Shown: positions 29,565-39,934 of the stretch, piece after piece
Layout: each line of letters starts with the position of its first letter
Numbering within the stretch: position 1 is the first letter of the stretch
NCBI GenBank assembly: GCA_020073705.1
Contig: JAIQES010000011.1
Coordinates: forward strand, 22,280-86,279
Source: Terriglobia bacterium
GTDB taxonomy: Bacteria > Acidobacteriota > Terriglobia > Acidiferrales > UBA7541
Direction: 5' to 3'
DNA: 64,000 bases
The notes under the pieces: model-generated
Seen by the model: the letters and a program-made list of their open reading frames with translations, nothing else
What the model was told of the DNA's origin: nothing
Databases searched by the model: none
Made by a program: the position numbers and the translations under genes

Positions 29565-30016
29565 AACTCTCTTAATTCTACCCCTATCGGATGTGCGGAT
29601 GCTTTTTTCTGCGCAACGAATCCCATCCAATGATTGTTGCCAAGTGCCGAGAAGTTCTCTCCTAAGAAAGTGGCTGCTAAGTTATTCATTCTTTAGTGGG
29701 CGCAGAGCAATAGACGGGCAAAAACGAGCAGTCGGGACCTCGCTGATCTCTCTGGAGTCTGCTTTGGTAACAATTTGTTGTGTCCCGGGCACGAGAGGCA
29801 TAAGCCCGGATTTTCAATTTGAACTTTTTCTGTGAATCCTCTGGTGGTCGTCTGCATCTATATTCGCGTGAGCTTGAACGCAGAGAAGACGCTCCGGAGG
29901 TAGTTCGCGCACCAGGATCAGGCCGCCGAGCGACTCGGTTTCGGAGAATTGATCGAGCAGGAACGAAGGTTCCAGGGCGCGCGGCCCTGGAAAACACAAC
30001 ACTTTGGAGGCGAACC

Positions 30017-30673
30017 ATGTTGCGCATAAACGACGAAGCTCCCAATTTCACCGCCGAAACTTCGCAGGGCACCATCAACTTCCACGAATGGATCGGCAAC
30101 GGCTGGGCCATCTTGTTCTCGCATCCCAAGGATTTTACCCCGGTGTGCACCACGGAACTGGGTTACATGGCCGGGCTGCAGCCGGAATTCGAGAAGCGCA
30201 ATTGCAAGATCATCGGGCTGAGCGTGGACCCGGCGAGCAGTCACAGCAAGTGGGCCGTAGACATCGAGGAGACGCAGGGCCACAAAGTGAAATACCCGAT
30301 GATCGGGGATCCGGAACTCAAGGTGGCCAAGCTTTATGACATGCTGCCGGCCGACGCCGGCGATACTTCCGAAGGCCGCACCGCGGCCACGAACGCCACT
30401 GTGCGTACCGTGTTCGTGATTGGTCCCGACAAAAAGATCAAGCTGATGCTCAGCTACCCGATGAGCACCGGCCGCAACTTCGACGAAGTGCTGCGCGTGC
30501 TCGATTCGATACAACTCACCGCCAAGCACAAAGTGGCCACGCCGGTGAACTGGAAACAGGGCGACGACGTGATCATCCTGCCGGCGGTGTCGGAGGAAGA
30601 AGCCAAACAGAAGTATCCCGGTGGCTGGGTGGCACCCCGGCCGTATCTGCGGATCGTTGCCCAGCCGAAGTAG
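30017..30673 (+). CDS. 1-Cys (Prx6-type) peroxiredoxin
   Basis: LFSHPKDFTPVCTTELGYMA catalytic motif; GGAGG upstream of ATG at 30017. Confidence 0.95.
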   Translation: MLRINDEAPNFTAETSQGTINFHEWIGNGWAILFSHPKDFTPVCTTELGYMAGLQPEFEKRNCKIIGLSVDPASSHSKWAVDIEETQGHKVKYPMIGDPELKVAKLYDMLPADAGDTSEGRTAATNATVRTVFVIGPDKKIKLMLSYPMSTGRNFDEVLRVLDSIQLTAKHKVATPVNWKQGDDVIILPAVSEEEAKQKYPGGWVAPRPYLRIVAQPK

Positions 30674-30698
30674 GTATCTTTCCACTGAGGGACCCACA

Positions 30699-31931
30699 AT
30701 GGCAGAACAACTGAACGACGGAGTTTGGACTGCGGGAGACCTGCTCGAACGGCTGGAGCGTCGCGACAAATTCTTTGTCCTCGATGTGCGCAATCGCGAT
30801 GAGTTCGAGAGGTTTCGACTCGAAGGCCGCAGCCCTGTGCCCGCCGTCAATATTCCCTATTTCGAGATGCTCGAACTTGGCGGCAAAGACGAGATGTTGG
30901 ACTCCGTCGTCGCTTACGTCGAGCGGGACCTTGCGGACCAACTTCCCTCTGATCTGCCGATCCTTGCGGTATGTGCCAAGGGCGACACTTCGGAGTTCGT
31001 CGCGCAAGGGCTGCGCCGCCTGGGCTACGCCAGCGCCAACCTCAAGGGTGGGATGAAAGCCTGGGGTGAGCACTATGCGACCCGCGCTCTGGTCGAAGGT
31101 CCCGATCTAGCAATCTATCAGGTGAGCCGCCCCGCGCGAGGGTGCCTGAGTTACATGGTGGCAAGCGCGGGGAAGGCGATCGTGATCGATGCCCTCCGCC
31201 ACCTCTATCCTTACCTGGACTTGGCTCGCGCTACGGGCCTCACGATCGAAGCGGTGATTGACACCCACGGCCACGCGGACCACATCAGCGGTGGGCTTGC
31301 TCTCGCTGCCAAGACCGGTGCTTCCTACTACCTGCATCCGTACGACGCCATTCATCCCATCGACGTGCTGCCCGCGACGATTCCCTACGAGTTCATTCGC
31401 GACAGCCAGTTGTTCCCGGTCGGACAGCACCAACTCGAGGCACTCCACATCCCTGGACACACACTCGGTCTGGTTGCTTTTCGGCTCGACGACAGATATC
31501 TTTTCACGGGCGACAGCATTTTCATCCGGTCCATTGCGCGGCCGGACCTCGGCGGGAAGGCCGAAACCTGGGCGCCCCTGCACGGCCGGTCGCTGCGGAG
31601 GCTTCTCGGCCTCCCGGGAGGGATCACTGTGCTGCCAGGACACTTCAGCAGCCTTGATGAGGCGGACGAAACGGGACGCTTCGCTGCGTCGTTGGACGAT
31701 CTGAAGAAGCGGAATGACGGCCTTGTCGTGCTCCAGCGGGAGAGCGAGGAAGGATTCGTTCGCTACCTGCTTGAGAGCCTCCCCAAGTTCATCCCCGAAT
31801 ACGTGAACATCAAGCGCGTCAATACGGGATTGTTGGTGCCCACGGGGGAAGACGCCGCAACGCTGGAGTTGGGCAAGAACGTTTGTGCGCTTTCGCAGGC
31901 ACAGGCGGCTTCCGCTGGGGGAAAACAATGA
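30699..31931 (+). CDS. Rhodanese-like + metallo-beta-lactamase fold protein (persulfide dioxygenase-like)
   Basis: FFVLDVRNRDEFERFR rhodanese; DTHGHADHISGG, PGHTLGLVAF, FTGDSIFI MBL motifs. Confidence 0.9.
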   Translation: MAEQLNDGVWTAGDLLERLERRDKFFVLDVRNRDEFERFRLEGRSPVPAVNIPYFEMLELGGKDEMLDSVVAYVERDLADQLPSDLPILAVCAKGDTSEFVAQGLRRLGYASANLKGGMKAWGEHYATRALVEGPDLAIYQVSRPARGCLSYMVASAGKAIVIDALRHLYPYLDLARATGLTIEAVIDTHGHADHISGGLALAAKTGASYYLHPYDAIHPIDVLPATIPYEFIRDSQLFPVGQHQLEALHIPGHTLGLVAFRLDDRYLFTGDSIFIRSIARPDLGGKAETWAPLHGRSLRRLLGLPGGITVLPGHFSSLDEADETGRFAASLDDLKKRNDGLVVLQRESEEGFVRYLLESLPKFIPEYVNIKRVNTGLLVPTGEDAATLELGKNVCALSQAQAASAGGKQ

Positions 31932-32179
31932 GTCAGCCCTTCGACAAGCTGCTCGACGCGCGTGGCCTCAACTGCCCGATGCCTCTGGTCAACGCCCGGA
32001 AGGAGATTGGGAAACTCGAGCTTGGCCAAGTGCTCAAGGTGGTGGCCACGGACCGGGGCTCGGTCGCGGACTTTCAGGGCTGGGCCAAGGTCGCGAAGAA
32101 TGTGGAGCTGGTTGGCCAGGAGACAGAATCCACAGACGGCGCCAACGTGTACGTTCACTACGTGAAGCGGACGGCGTGA
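31928..32179 (+). CDS. TusA-like sulfurtransferase
   Basis: LDARGLNCPMPLVNARKEIGKL (CPxP motif). Confidence 0.92.
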   Translation: MSQPFDKLLDARGLNCPMPLVNARKEIGKLELGQVLKVVATDRGSVADFQGWAKVAKNVELVGQETESTDGANVYVHYVKRTA

Positions 32180-32191
32180 GGAGGAAACAAT

Positions 32192-32773
32192 ATGGATGCC
32201 AGTGCAGGAGCAGGACTCGCCGCCGACCCGTCCCGGATGCAGGCGCTCGAGGAAAAGCTCCGGGACCTCGAGAAGCGGCTTGCGCATGTTGAGGGGCAGG
32301 TGGCGGAGGACCGGGTCGCGCTTGTTGTCTTCTCAGGCGATCTGGATCGCGTCCTGGCGGCTTTCATAATTGCTACGGGCGCCGCAGCCATGGGCCAGCA
32401 GGTGAGCATGTTCTTTACCTTCTGGGGGCTGAGCGTCCTCAAAAAGGATAACCAGGTTTCCGGGAAGACCCTCTTTCAAAAAATGATGGCCCTTATGTCC
32501 CCGGGATCGAGCAAGAGCCTCCCCGTCTCGAAGATGAACTACTTCGGCGTGGGCGCAAAGATGCTGCGATCCATGATGAAGGATAAGAATGTCAGCTCGC
32601 TCGAGGAAATGATCTCCCTCGCGCGGGAACTTGGCGTGCGAATGATCGCCTGTGAGATGTCTCGGGACGTGATGGGGATCAAGGAGTCAGAACTCGTCGC
32701 CGGCCTGGAGTGCGGCGGAGTCGCCAGCTTCCTTGCCGATTCGTTAAAGTCACGGACGAGCCTTTTTATTTGA
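32192..32773 (+). CDS. DsrE/DsrF/DrsH-like (DsrE2) family protein
   Basis: VALVVFSGDLDRVLAAFIIATGAAAMGQQVSMFFTFWGLSVLKK; MIACEMSRDVMGI. Confidence 0.9.
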   Translation: MDASAGAGLAADPSRMQALEEKLRDLEKRLAHVEGQVAEDRVALVVFSGDLDRVLAAFIIATGAAAMGQQVSMFFTFWGLSVLKKDNQVSGKTLFQKMMALMSPGSSKSLPVSKMNYFGVGAKMLRSMMKDKNVSSLEEMISLARELGVRMIACEMSRDVMGIKESELVAGLECGGVASFLADSLKSRTSLFI

Positions 32774-32826
32774 CGTGTCGCATCAGGAAGTTACTGCAGG
32801 CAGGTGCTGCCCATGGAGGTAGCCGG

Positions 32827-33330
32827 TCAGCCGCGCGGCCCGCAGGGCTGCGTCGGCTGCACCGTCTTGTTAGAAGCAAGACGAAAGACCGGAAATGCCG
32901 CGGCGATCCTTTGGAATTCCGCAAGCGCTGCATCTTTGTTCACGGGCACGTGCGGTCGCGCTCCCGGTGCTCGCTGCAGGTAAGCCTTCAAAATGGGTGC
33001 GCGCTGGTCGGCGGGAACCTCTTCGAGTTGGACCTCTTCACGACCGCCGCTCCGGAGAACTGCTCTTCCACCGGCTGCACGTACGTTTTGGACCCAGCTC
33101 ACATTATCTCCGAGCATCGACACCAGGTACCGCTGTCCATCGACAATGGCCAGGACCACCGGCAGCGAGAACGTCCGCCCCGACTTTCGTCCGGTCACTT
33201 CCAATGTCTCGAGGTAGTTGGATGTGACGCCCGACGAGGCTACAGCAGCCGTCGCTCTATTCAGAATCCTCGCGATCCAGTTGGGCCGCTGCCCACGGTA
33301 CAACCATCGAGTGAAGTCGCTTAATGTCAT
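32827..33330 (-). CDS. Nitroreductase/deazaflavin (F420)-dependent oxidoreductase family (DDN-like)
   Basis: LEVTGRKSGRTFSLPVVLAIVDGQRYLVSMLGDNVSWVQNVRAAGG. Confidence 0.8.
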   Translation of the reverse strand: MTLSDFTRWLYRGQRPNWIARILNRATAAVASSGVTSNYLETLEVTGRKSGRTFSLPVVLAIVDGQRYLVSMLGDNVSWVQNVRAAGGRAVLRSGGREEVQLEEVPADQRAPILKAYLQRAPGARPHVPVNKDAALAEFQRIAAAFPVFRLASNKTVQPTQPCGPRG

Positions 33331-33514
33331 CTAAGCCTCAATTATATGACCTCATTGTTAGTTCGCAAGAATTTTCAGTAACGGCGGCATTCTCGTAGAG
33401 GCCGCGTTTGCGTGCGCAGAGGTGTGCCCTGTGCCGGTGCGTTCTGTACGGTGGTTTACCCGGAAACTTGCGGAAGTGTTGTTCGCGCCTGCGCCATTCT
33501 GGACGGATTGTCGG

Positions 33515-34288
33515 CTACTCGGAAACTAACCCACTACCGACTGTCTTGTCTTTTGCGTAGCAGAGGCGCTCGAGATTGCATCCGGCGCAGCGGGGTTTGC
33601 GGGCCTGGCAGACCTTGCGCCCGTGCCAGATCAACTGGTGAGAAAACAGAATCCATTTGTCCCGAGGAATCACCTGCATCAAGTCTTGTTCGATTTTCTT
33701 GGGATCGGTATTGTGAGAAAGATCAAGACGTTCAGAGAGCCGCATCACGTGGGTGTCCACGACGATCCCGGAGGCGATGCCGAACGCCGTGCCCAGCACG
33801 ACATTCGCCGTTTTCCGCGCCACACCGGGCAGCATCAGGAGCTGTTCCATCGTGCTCGGCGCCTCGCCCCCGAATTCTTCGACGATCTTCTTGCTCGCGC
33901 CCATGATGGACTTCGTCTTGTTCCGAAAGAAGCCAGTTGGCCGGATGTCTTGCTCCAGTTCCAGCGGATTCGCGTACGCGAAATCTTTCGGGGTGGGATA
34001 TTTCACGTAGAGCGTTTTCGTGACCTGGTTGACGCGTTCGTCGGTGCACTGAGCCGAGAGAATCGTTGAAATCAGCAATTGAAACGGGTTCTTGTGCTCG
34101 AGCGCGCAGATTGCGTCCGGATAAGCATCATCGAGTTTCTGAAGGATCGCGCGCACGCGCTGCGGACTGGTCCCCGCCCCTTTCGCGCTGATGGTGGAAG
34201 CCTTTCTCACACCTGCACGCGACGCGGTCTTCGATTTCTTTGTGCCTTTGAGGGCGGGTTTCCTAGTTTGTGGTTTTTGTTTTTTCAT
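33515..34288 (-). CDS. nth: Endonuclease III
   Basis: NPFQLLISTILSAQCTDERVN; LMLPGVARKTANVVLGTAFG; Cys cluster CQARKPRCAGCNLERLC. Confidence 0.94.
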   Translation of the reverse strand: MKKQKPQTRKPALKGTKKSKTASRAGVRKASTISAKGAGTSPQRVRAILQKLDDAYPDAICALEHKNPFQLLISTILSAQCTDERVNQVTKTLYVKYPTPKDFAYANPLELEQDIRPTGFFRNKTKSIMGASKKIVEEFGGEAPSTMEQLLMLPGVARKTANVVLGTAFGIASGIVVDTHVMRLSERLDLSHNTDPKKIEQDLMQVIPRDKWILFSHQLIWHGRKVCQARKPRCAGCNLERLCYAKDKTVGSGLVSE

Positions 34289-34374
34289 CGCTTCCCGGCC
34301 GATGAATATATCACAAGCAAAGAACCCTAGACGGGCGTGGCCTAACAGGCCGCGGGAAAAGGCTCCTGGCTCTG

Positions 34375-37300
34375 TCACCAAATGAGCTTCAGCGCGAACT
34401 GGATGGCCCTCGATGAAGTTGAGGTCAAATCAGTCAAACCTCCACTGTCAAGCGGATGTCCCGTGGAGTCAAATATGTTTCTGTTATAAAGCGGTGCAAG
34501 AATGTTTGGACGATTGAAAATGTTGAAGAACTCCGACCGGAACTGCACATTGAAAGTGTCAGAGATCCTCTTAATATAATTGTTCTTGAACGCGGAAAAA
34601 TTAAGGTTCACCATTCCAGGTCCGATAAGCCGGTTTCTTCCGAGGTTACCTCGAAGTGTGATCGGATTGGGCGCCGCAAAGCATTGCGTTTTGATGTAGT
34701 GAGCAAAATTTCCGGGATTCACAAGAGAGTCGCAACCGGGGCCGGAGAGCACATTCGGTACATCAATATTGGCATCCGTATTTCCCACTCCGAGTGGATC
34801 TCCGCCAATGCCGGGGGTGAAAGGCACGCCCGTGCTTATTTCAAGAATTCCTCCAGTCTGCCACCCGCTAATTAAGTTGGTTGCGAAACTTGAAGACCAT
34901 TTCGGCCCGGGGACTTGCCATGAATAGATGATTTTCAGGTCCTGAGCAATGTCAAAATCTGATTCTCCTCGATTCAGTCTGGTGTTGAACCACAATGGGC
35001 TAGAAAGCGCATTGGTGTATTCGTCTCCTTCGATACTACCGGAGGACGTATCGATTGACTTGCCCCAAGTATATGAGCCCGTGACCTGAGAATTGCGGCC
35101 GATCGGCCTCTTCACTTGTAAAACAAGGGCGTTGTAGCGCGAATCCCCTTCCCAAAACGCGGCAGTGATGCGGCCGGCGCCGGGATTGAGCCGTGTCCCG
35201 CTGCCTGCCGGCCAAGGCCAAAGATAGCCTTGAGGAGTGAGCGTCGGTAAAACAATATTCGCGTCTTTCACGCGAAAGATATGGTGCACGCCTCGTGAGC
35301 CTACATATCCGAGCTTCATGCTGAATTTGCCAGGGAGTCGCCATTGTGTGGTGAAGTTCCACTGCATGACGTAATTGCGATGCGGGTTGGGCTCGAAATA
35401 GGCCTGGCCGAAACCACTGGTTGAGGCCGCGGCTATGGCATATGCGCCGGTCGGGTACGAAAATTGAGGCAGGTTCGTTGCATTTCCCATAGGAAAATAA
35501 GGAGCAGCAAAGAGTTCGCCGGACTCGATCTCATAGGGCAGAGGCAAAACATCAAATATCCCGAAGCCAGAGCTAATCACGGTTCGGCCATTATGGAATG
35601 GGTCCCAGCCAAAACCAATCCGTGGCTCAAAATTGCGCAGCGTTGGATTGGAAAACAAGGGAGAACCCAGATGAGGCTGCGCGTCGGTGAGATTCCTAAG
35701 AGCGGTCAGCTGACCATGAGCCTCGGTGGGCACGGTCGCCATCTCATAGCGCAGACCAAAGTTAAAGGTCAGGTTCGGCCGGACGAGCCAGTTGTCTTGA
35801 ATGTACGCCCCAACCACCGTCTGACGAAATCCGCGTTCGCCGAGCGCGCCGGGAAGCGCCGCAGCAAATGAAAGCGGCTTGTTGGTCAGAAAATCGGCAA
35901 GTGACTTGAAAGAGAATTGGCCAGCTGGGTTGGCAATCGCCGAAACATTGTCTCGCATCCGCTCGACAGCCACGCCGAACTTCAACGAATGAGCCCCTCT
36001 GTTCAAGGAGATGTCGTCATAGGCTTGAATCGACGTCCAATAGAAATGATATTGATCAAGTGCATCCACTCCTGCGATCATTTTGACGAGACCAGGCACA
36101 TTGATCTGGGGGACTGAGTGGCCGGGGATGGCACCGAATGATGTGTCCGCCACGAGTGGATTTCCGGAGACCAGGCCTTTACCGGTGTTCGAGACCATCC
36201 GGTAGAGCCCGAATCGAAAGGAATTGAGCAGATGCGGACTGAAGGTGTGTGTCTCGCCGAAGCTGACAAACTGGGATTGCGAATCACTGACACTCAGTTT
36301 GTTATTGAGCTTATCGGGCCCGGTACTGGATCCGATATCAGAGGTATAGACGCCATAAAGCAAGTCATTCCCAGAGAATTCATGGTCCATCCGAACCACG
36401 AAATGATTCCCAGGAGTTGTCTGAATACCGGCAGAGACGCGTCTCCCCGTGTCCCCTGCTCCCAACAGGCCTGCGTTGGGTAGAGGATAGAAAGCCTGCA
36501 GCACACGCGCAATCTGCGGATCAACCACTACTGTCTCAGTGGAAAGATTGCCAGCACGAGCCGCTTCCGACGGCACGGCCGCTACCTGTGTGTTGCCCTT
36601 AGATTGGCGAATCCCCTCATATGAAGCGAAAAAGAAGGTGTTTTTCCCAATCAGCCCGCCAGCAGTGGCACCGAATTGATTGCGATGGAAAGGAGGCCGT
36701 TCGATATCAAAATAATTTTTCGCATTAAGCACGTCGTTCTGAAAATACTCGAAGACACTCCCGTGGAAGCTCGCCGTGCCCGAACGTGTCGAGGAGGTAA
36801 TATACCCTCCTGAGGAGCGGCCATATTCGGCTTGGTCATTCCTCGTCAGGACGGATAACTGATCGAGCGCATCGACACCTAAGGCGACACCGACCGCGTT
36901 GCCGAGCGGCCCATTTGCATAGTCGTTCACGCTGATGCCATCCAGCCGGGAGCTGTTCTGCCGGGGACGCCCGCCGAATATCGCCATTTGGATCCCATAG
37001 CCGTTTGGACCGTTCTGAGCCTGAGTGCGCGTTTTCAAGACCCCGGGCTCAAGAGCTGCGACATCGGTTGAAGACCGACCATTGAGCGGCAATTCACCTA
37101 CTTCCTTGGAGCTCATCGTGTCGCAACATGCGGCCGCAGTCACTTGCTTTAAGCCTTCCTCAGGGGTTGCTGTGGACATCAAGGTCAAGTCTGCCGTCTG
37201 CACCGCTCCGGCGGCGACCGTCACCGTCGTGGTCGCGCCGGTGAAACCAGGAGCCGTGACTGTGACCTCGTATGTTCCGGGCGGCAAATTGCGCACAGCG

Positions 37301-37671
37301 TAAGTCCCGTCCTCACTGGAAGTGACGGATTTCTCCTCCTGAGCTGTCATATCCTTTTTCTTGATCGACACGCTTGCATTCGGAATGCCGGATCCGGATG
37401 AAGCCTTGATTGAGCCGCTAAGGGTACTATCGGCTGTTTGCGCACATATTCGGACAGAAGCAGAGAGACCAAGTAAAATTGCCAGCAACAACAACAACAA
37501 AGCTACCCTTGAGGCTCGTCCCATGCGGCCAGTCTTCTGGTAACGCCTCATCGTTTTAACGGACATCTGCGCATCAAAAGGCTCGGCGCCAGCAGATGAC
37601 AGCGCCAGGCCACATACGGACACAATCATCATGGGACGAATGCATGCAGATATTCTTCCCACAGAGGACAA
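34375..37671 (-). CDS. TonB-dependent receptor with N-terminal carboxypeptidase-regulatory (Cna_B-like) domain; start may be internal (MRRYQKTGRMGRASRVALLLL)
   Basis: SGIPNASVSIKKKDMTAQEEKSVTSSEDGTYAVRNLPPGTYEVTV; plug-like region; C-terminal beta-barrel ending in aromatic residue. Confidence 0.85.
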   Translation of the reverse strand: MSSVGRISACIRPMMIVSVCGLALSSAGAEPFDAQMSVKTMRRYQKTGRMGRASRVALLLLLLAILLGLSASVRICAQTADSTLSGSIKASSGSGIPNASVSIKKKDMTAQEEKSVTSSEDGTYAVRNLPPGTYEVTVTAPGFTGATTTVTVAAGAVQTADLTLMSTATPEEGLKQVTAAACCDTMSSKEVGELPLNGRSSTDVAALEPGVLKTRTQAQNGPNGYGIQMAIFGGRPRQNSSRLDGISVNDYANGPLGNAVGVALGVDALDQLSVLTRNDQAEYGRSSGGYITSSTRSGTASFHGSVFEYFQNDVLNAKNYFDIERPPFHRNQFGATAGGLIGKNTFFFASYEGIRQSKGNTQVAAVPSEAARAGNLSTETVVVDPQIARVLQAFYPLPNAGLLGAGDTGRRVSAGIQTTPGNHFVVRMDHEFSGNDLLYGVYTSDIGSSTGPDKLNNKLSVSDSQSQFVSFGETHTFSPHLLNSFRFGLYRMVSNTGKGLVSGNPLVADTSFGAIPGHSVPQINVPGLVKMIAGVDALDQYHFYWTSIQAYDDISLNRGAHSLKFGVAVERMRDNVSAIANPAGQFSFKSLADFLTNKPLSFAAALPGALGERGFRQTVVGAYIQDNWLVRPNLTFNFGLRYEMATVPTEAHGQLTALRNLTDAQPHLGSPLFSNPTLRNFEPRIGFGWDPFHNGRTVISSGFGIFDVLPLPYEIESGELFAAPYFPMGNATNLPQFSYPTGAYAIAAASTSGFGQAYFEPNPHRNYVMQWNFTTQWRLPGKFSMKLGYVGSRGVHHIFRVKDANIVLPTLTPQGYLWPWPAGSGTRLNPGAGRITAAFWEGDSRYNALVLQVKRPIGRNSQVTGSYTWGKSIDTSSGSIEGDEYTNALSSPLWFNTRLNRGESDFDIAQDLKIIYSWQVPGPKWSSSFATNLISGWQTGGILEISTGVPFTPGIGGDPLGVGNTDANIDVPNVLSGPGCDSLVNPGNFAHYIKTQCFAAPNPITLRGNLGRNRLIGPGMVNLNFSAFKNNYIKRISDTFNVQFRSEFFNIFNRPNILAPLYNRNIFDSTGHPLDSGGLTDLTSTSSRAIQFALKLIW

Positions 37672-37990
37672 CGTCCCTTGCGGTTATTATCTTCAAGCGG
37701 CCGTTCCGGTCGAATGTGCCCAGTTCCCGCGCGGTTCCGACGTATAAGATGACGAATATCCGAATAGGTCCGTTTCAAGTTATTTTTCTTCTTGATCAGA
37801 ACTTGCTATACAAAGCCTCCCACCCTTTGCTTCGCAAAGAATGGGGCACTCGGCATACTTCAAGAGCCTCGTCTTCACGTCCAATGTCTGTACCTGTCAT
37901 TTCAGTAGTAGAAGCGCATTGTGCCCAGTTCGTGTAATATCCTGAAATCCGGGCGAGCATCCCGAGATGCAAAACAGAGGAGGAAACCCA

Positions 37991-39388
37991 ATGAAAGTGA
38001 TTGGTCGAAAGATCGTTGTCGGAGCGATGGTTTGCGCCGCGATCGGTGTCATGACGCTGATAAGCTGCTCGAGCACCGATAAGGGGGGCGCGGCACAGCA
38101 ACAGGCGCAGGCGGGTCAGTGGGTCGATCCAGCAAACCCGAGTGACGAACTGGTGGACGGCCCGTATCGAGTCGACCCGAATTGGCCCAAACCCTTGGCC
38201 ACATTGTTTCCGGAGGAAAAGGGCTGGACGTGGGGTGCGGTCCAGGGCGTGTTCGCCCAGAACCCGGATCGCATCTTCGTGACGATGCGAGGCGAGCTGC
38301 CCGATTTAGCAAACGCCAAGAAAGCATACGTCGAGCTCCAGACCGCTTTCGGACTGACGGCGCACGTGGAGGTCCCTGGGCGCGGGATGTACGGGCGGAA
38401 CGCGTCAGTGGGTCCCTACGCCAGTCCGGGCGAAGCCTCCGACGACTACAAGGGCGTCGCAGGAAAGGACTACCGGTGGAAACACATCATTACGGTATAC
38501 GACAGCCAGGGGAATCTGAAAGAGGCGTGGACCCAGTGGGATTCGCTGTTCAAGCCGGACAATCCGAATGTGTTATCCCAGGGTCGCGTTCACAAGATCC
38601 TAATCAGTCCTTATGACCCGGAAAAGCGCGTGTGGGCCATAGACGACGGCCACGAGGTCATCCGGATATTCAGCAACGACGGCAAGAAACTGCTCCAGAC
38701 GATCGGCACGTTGAACACGACGACCGAGAGGAACGCAGTTATGACCGGCAATACCGGGCGCCCGTCGTTTATCAGGAAGACCGGTCCGACCAACGAGACC
38801 TTCGGCCGTCAGACCGACATCGCGTGGCTGCCGGACGGCACCTTCTTCGTCACCGACGGGTACGAGGAAACGCGCGTCGTGAAATTCGACAAGGACGGCA
38901 AGTTCCTGATGGCGTGGGGCGAGAGGGGCGAGGTCAACGGCAAGGAGATGCGGCCAAACTATTTCAATACCGTGCACGGCATCGCGATCGACAACCAGCG
39001 CCGGATCTACGTCAACGACCGAAGCAACCGGCGCATTCAGATCTTCGATGAGAACGGAAAGTTCCTCAATCAGTGGTACCTCGGCGACGGCCCCACCGCA
39101 ACGTATCACATCTACATGGCCGCGGACCAGCACCTCTGGATGTCGGATGGTCACGGGAATTTCAAGTTCTACAAGTACGACCTTAACGGAAAGCTGCTGT
39201 ATTCGTGGGGCACGATGACCCCCGAGCCGGGCGGACTGTGGGGAACGCACCAGTTCAGTGTGGACCAGGACGGCAACCTCTACACGGCAGAGGTGTGGGG
39301 CGGCCGTCCGCAGAAGTTCGTCCCGCGGAAGGGCGCCGACCCAGCGTTGCTGGTGGGCCAGCCGGTTCGTGCGGGCTGGAACAACTGA
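37991..39388 (+). CDS. NHL-repeat/6-bladed beta-propeller lipoprotein
   Basis: Lipobox-like MTLISCSS; VHGIAIDNQRRIYVNDRSNRRIQIFDENGKFL NHL-type repeats. Confidence 0.82.
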   Translation: MKVIGRKIVVGAMVCAAIGVMTLISCSSTDKGGAAQQQAQAGQWVDPANPSDELVDGPYRVDPNWPKPLATLFPEEKGWTWGAVQGVFAQNPDRIFVTMRGELPDLANAKKAYVELQTAFGLTAHVEVPGRGMYGRNASVGPYASPGEASDDYKGVAGKDYRWKHIITVYDSQGNLKEAWTQWDSLFKPDNPNVLSQGRVHKILISPYDPEKRVWAIDDGHEVIRIFSNDGKKLLQTIGTLNTTTERNAVMTGNTGRPSFIRKTGPTNETFGRQTDIAWLPDGTFFVTDGYEETRVVKFDKDGKFLMAWGERGEVNGKEMRPNYFNTVHGIAIDNQRRIYVNDRSNRRIQIFDENGKFLNQWYLGDGPTATYHIYMAADQHLWMSDGHGNFKFYKYDLNGKLLYSWGTMTPEPGGLWGTHQFSVDQDGNLYTAEVWGGRPQKFVPRKGADPALLVGQPVRAGWNN

Positions 39389-39408
39389 AGCAGCGTAGAA
39401 CACGGGTA

Positions 39409-39446
39409 GGCCGGGAGAAGACCTCTTCTCCCGGCCTTTTTTCTTT
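39409..39446 (+). terminator. Rho-independent terminator GGCCGGGAGAAG-ACCT-CTTCTCCCGGCC-TTTTTTCTTT
   Basis: Perfect 12-bp stem plus T-tract 21 nt after stop codon. Confidence 0.92.
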
Positions 39447-39934
39447 GATGCAGGCGGCCGCAGCGACGGTTTCGTCGCGTTAGGCTGCGCCCTGCCAGTC
39501 ACTCCCCGCCGTTGTTGCTGCCGAGCTCGCGGCGTACCAGCGCCGCACCGTCCACTCGCCGATGGGGACCGTCAGGGTCGCAGAATAGGTCTTCCGTTAC
39601 TTGTATTTAGCTGGAGATGAGCGGACGCCGGAAGACTCGCTGGATCGAAACACTAGTGCCGTTGAAGATCGAACGAAGCGTGGAAAGAATTCATGAGATC
39701 AGGCTCAGATCAATCTACACGGATCCGCTACCCGACGGTACAAGTTGGAATCGACTTGCAAAACGAACGGAGATGGAAGCTGCGGAAATCTTTCCTTACT
39801 CATCCGGCATCCCTTGATTCTTGTCTATCTGGCCGTGGTTTTGCGATCAAGTTCTTCAGCGCGGAGCACGAGTGTTCGGATCTGAGTGCTGTCGCCGGGA
39901 CGACCGAGGTCACTAATCCTTGGCGTCATCGGCG

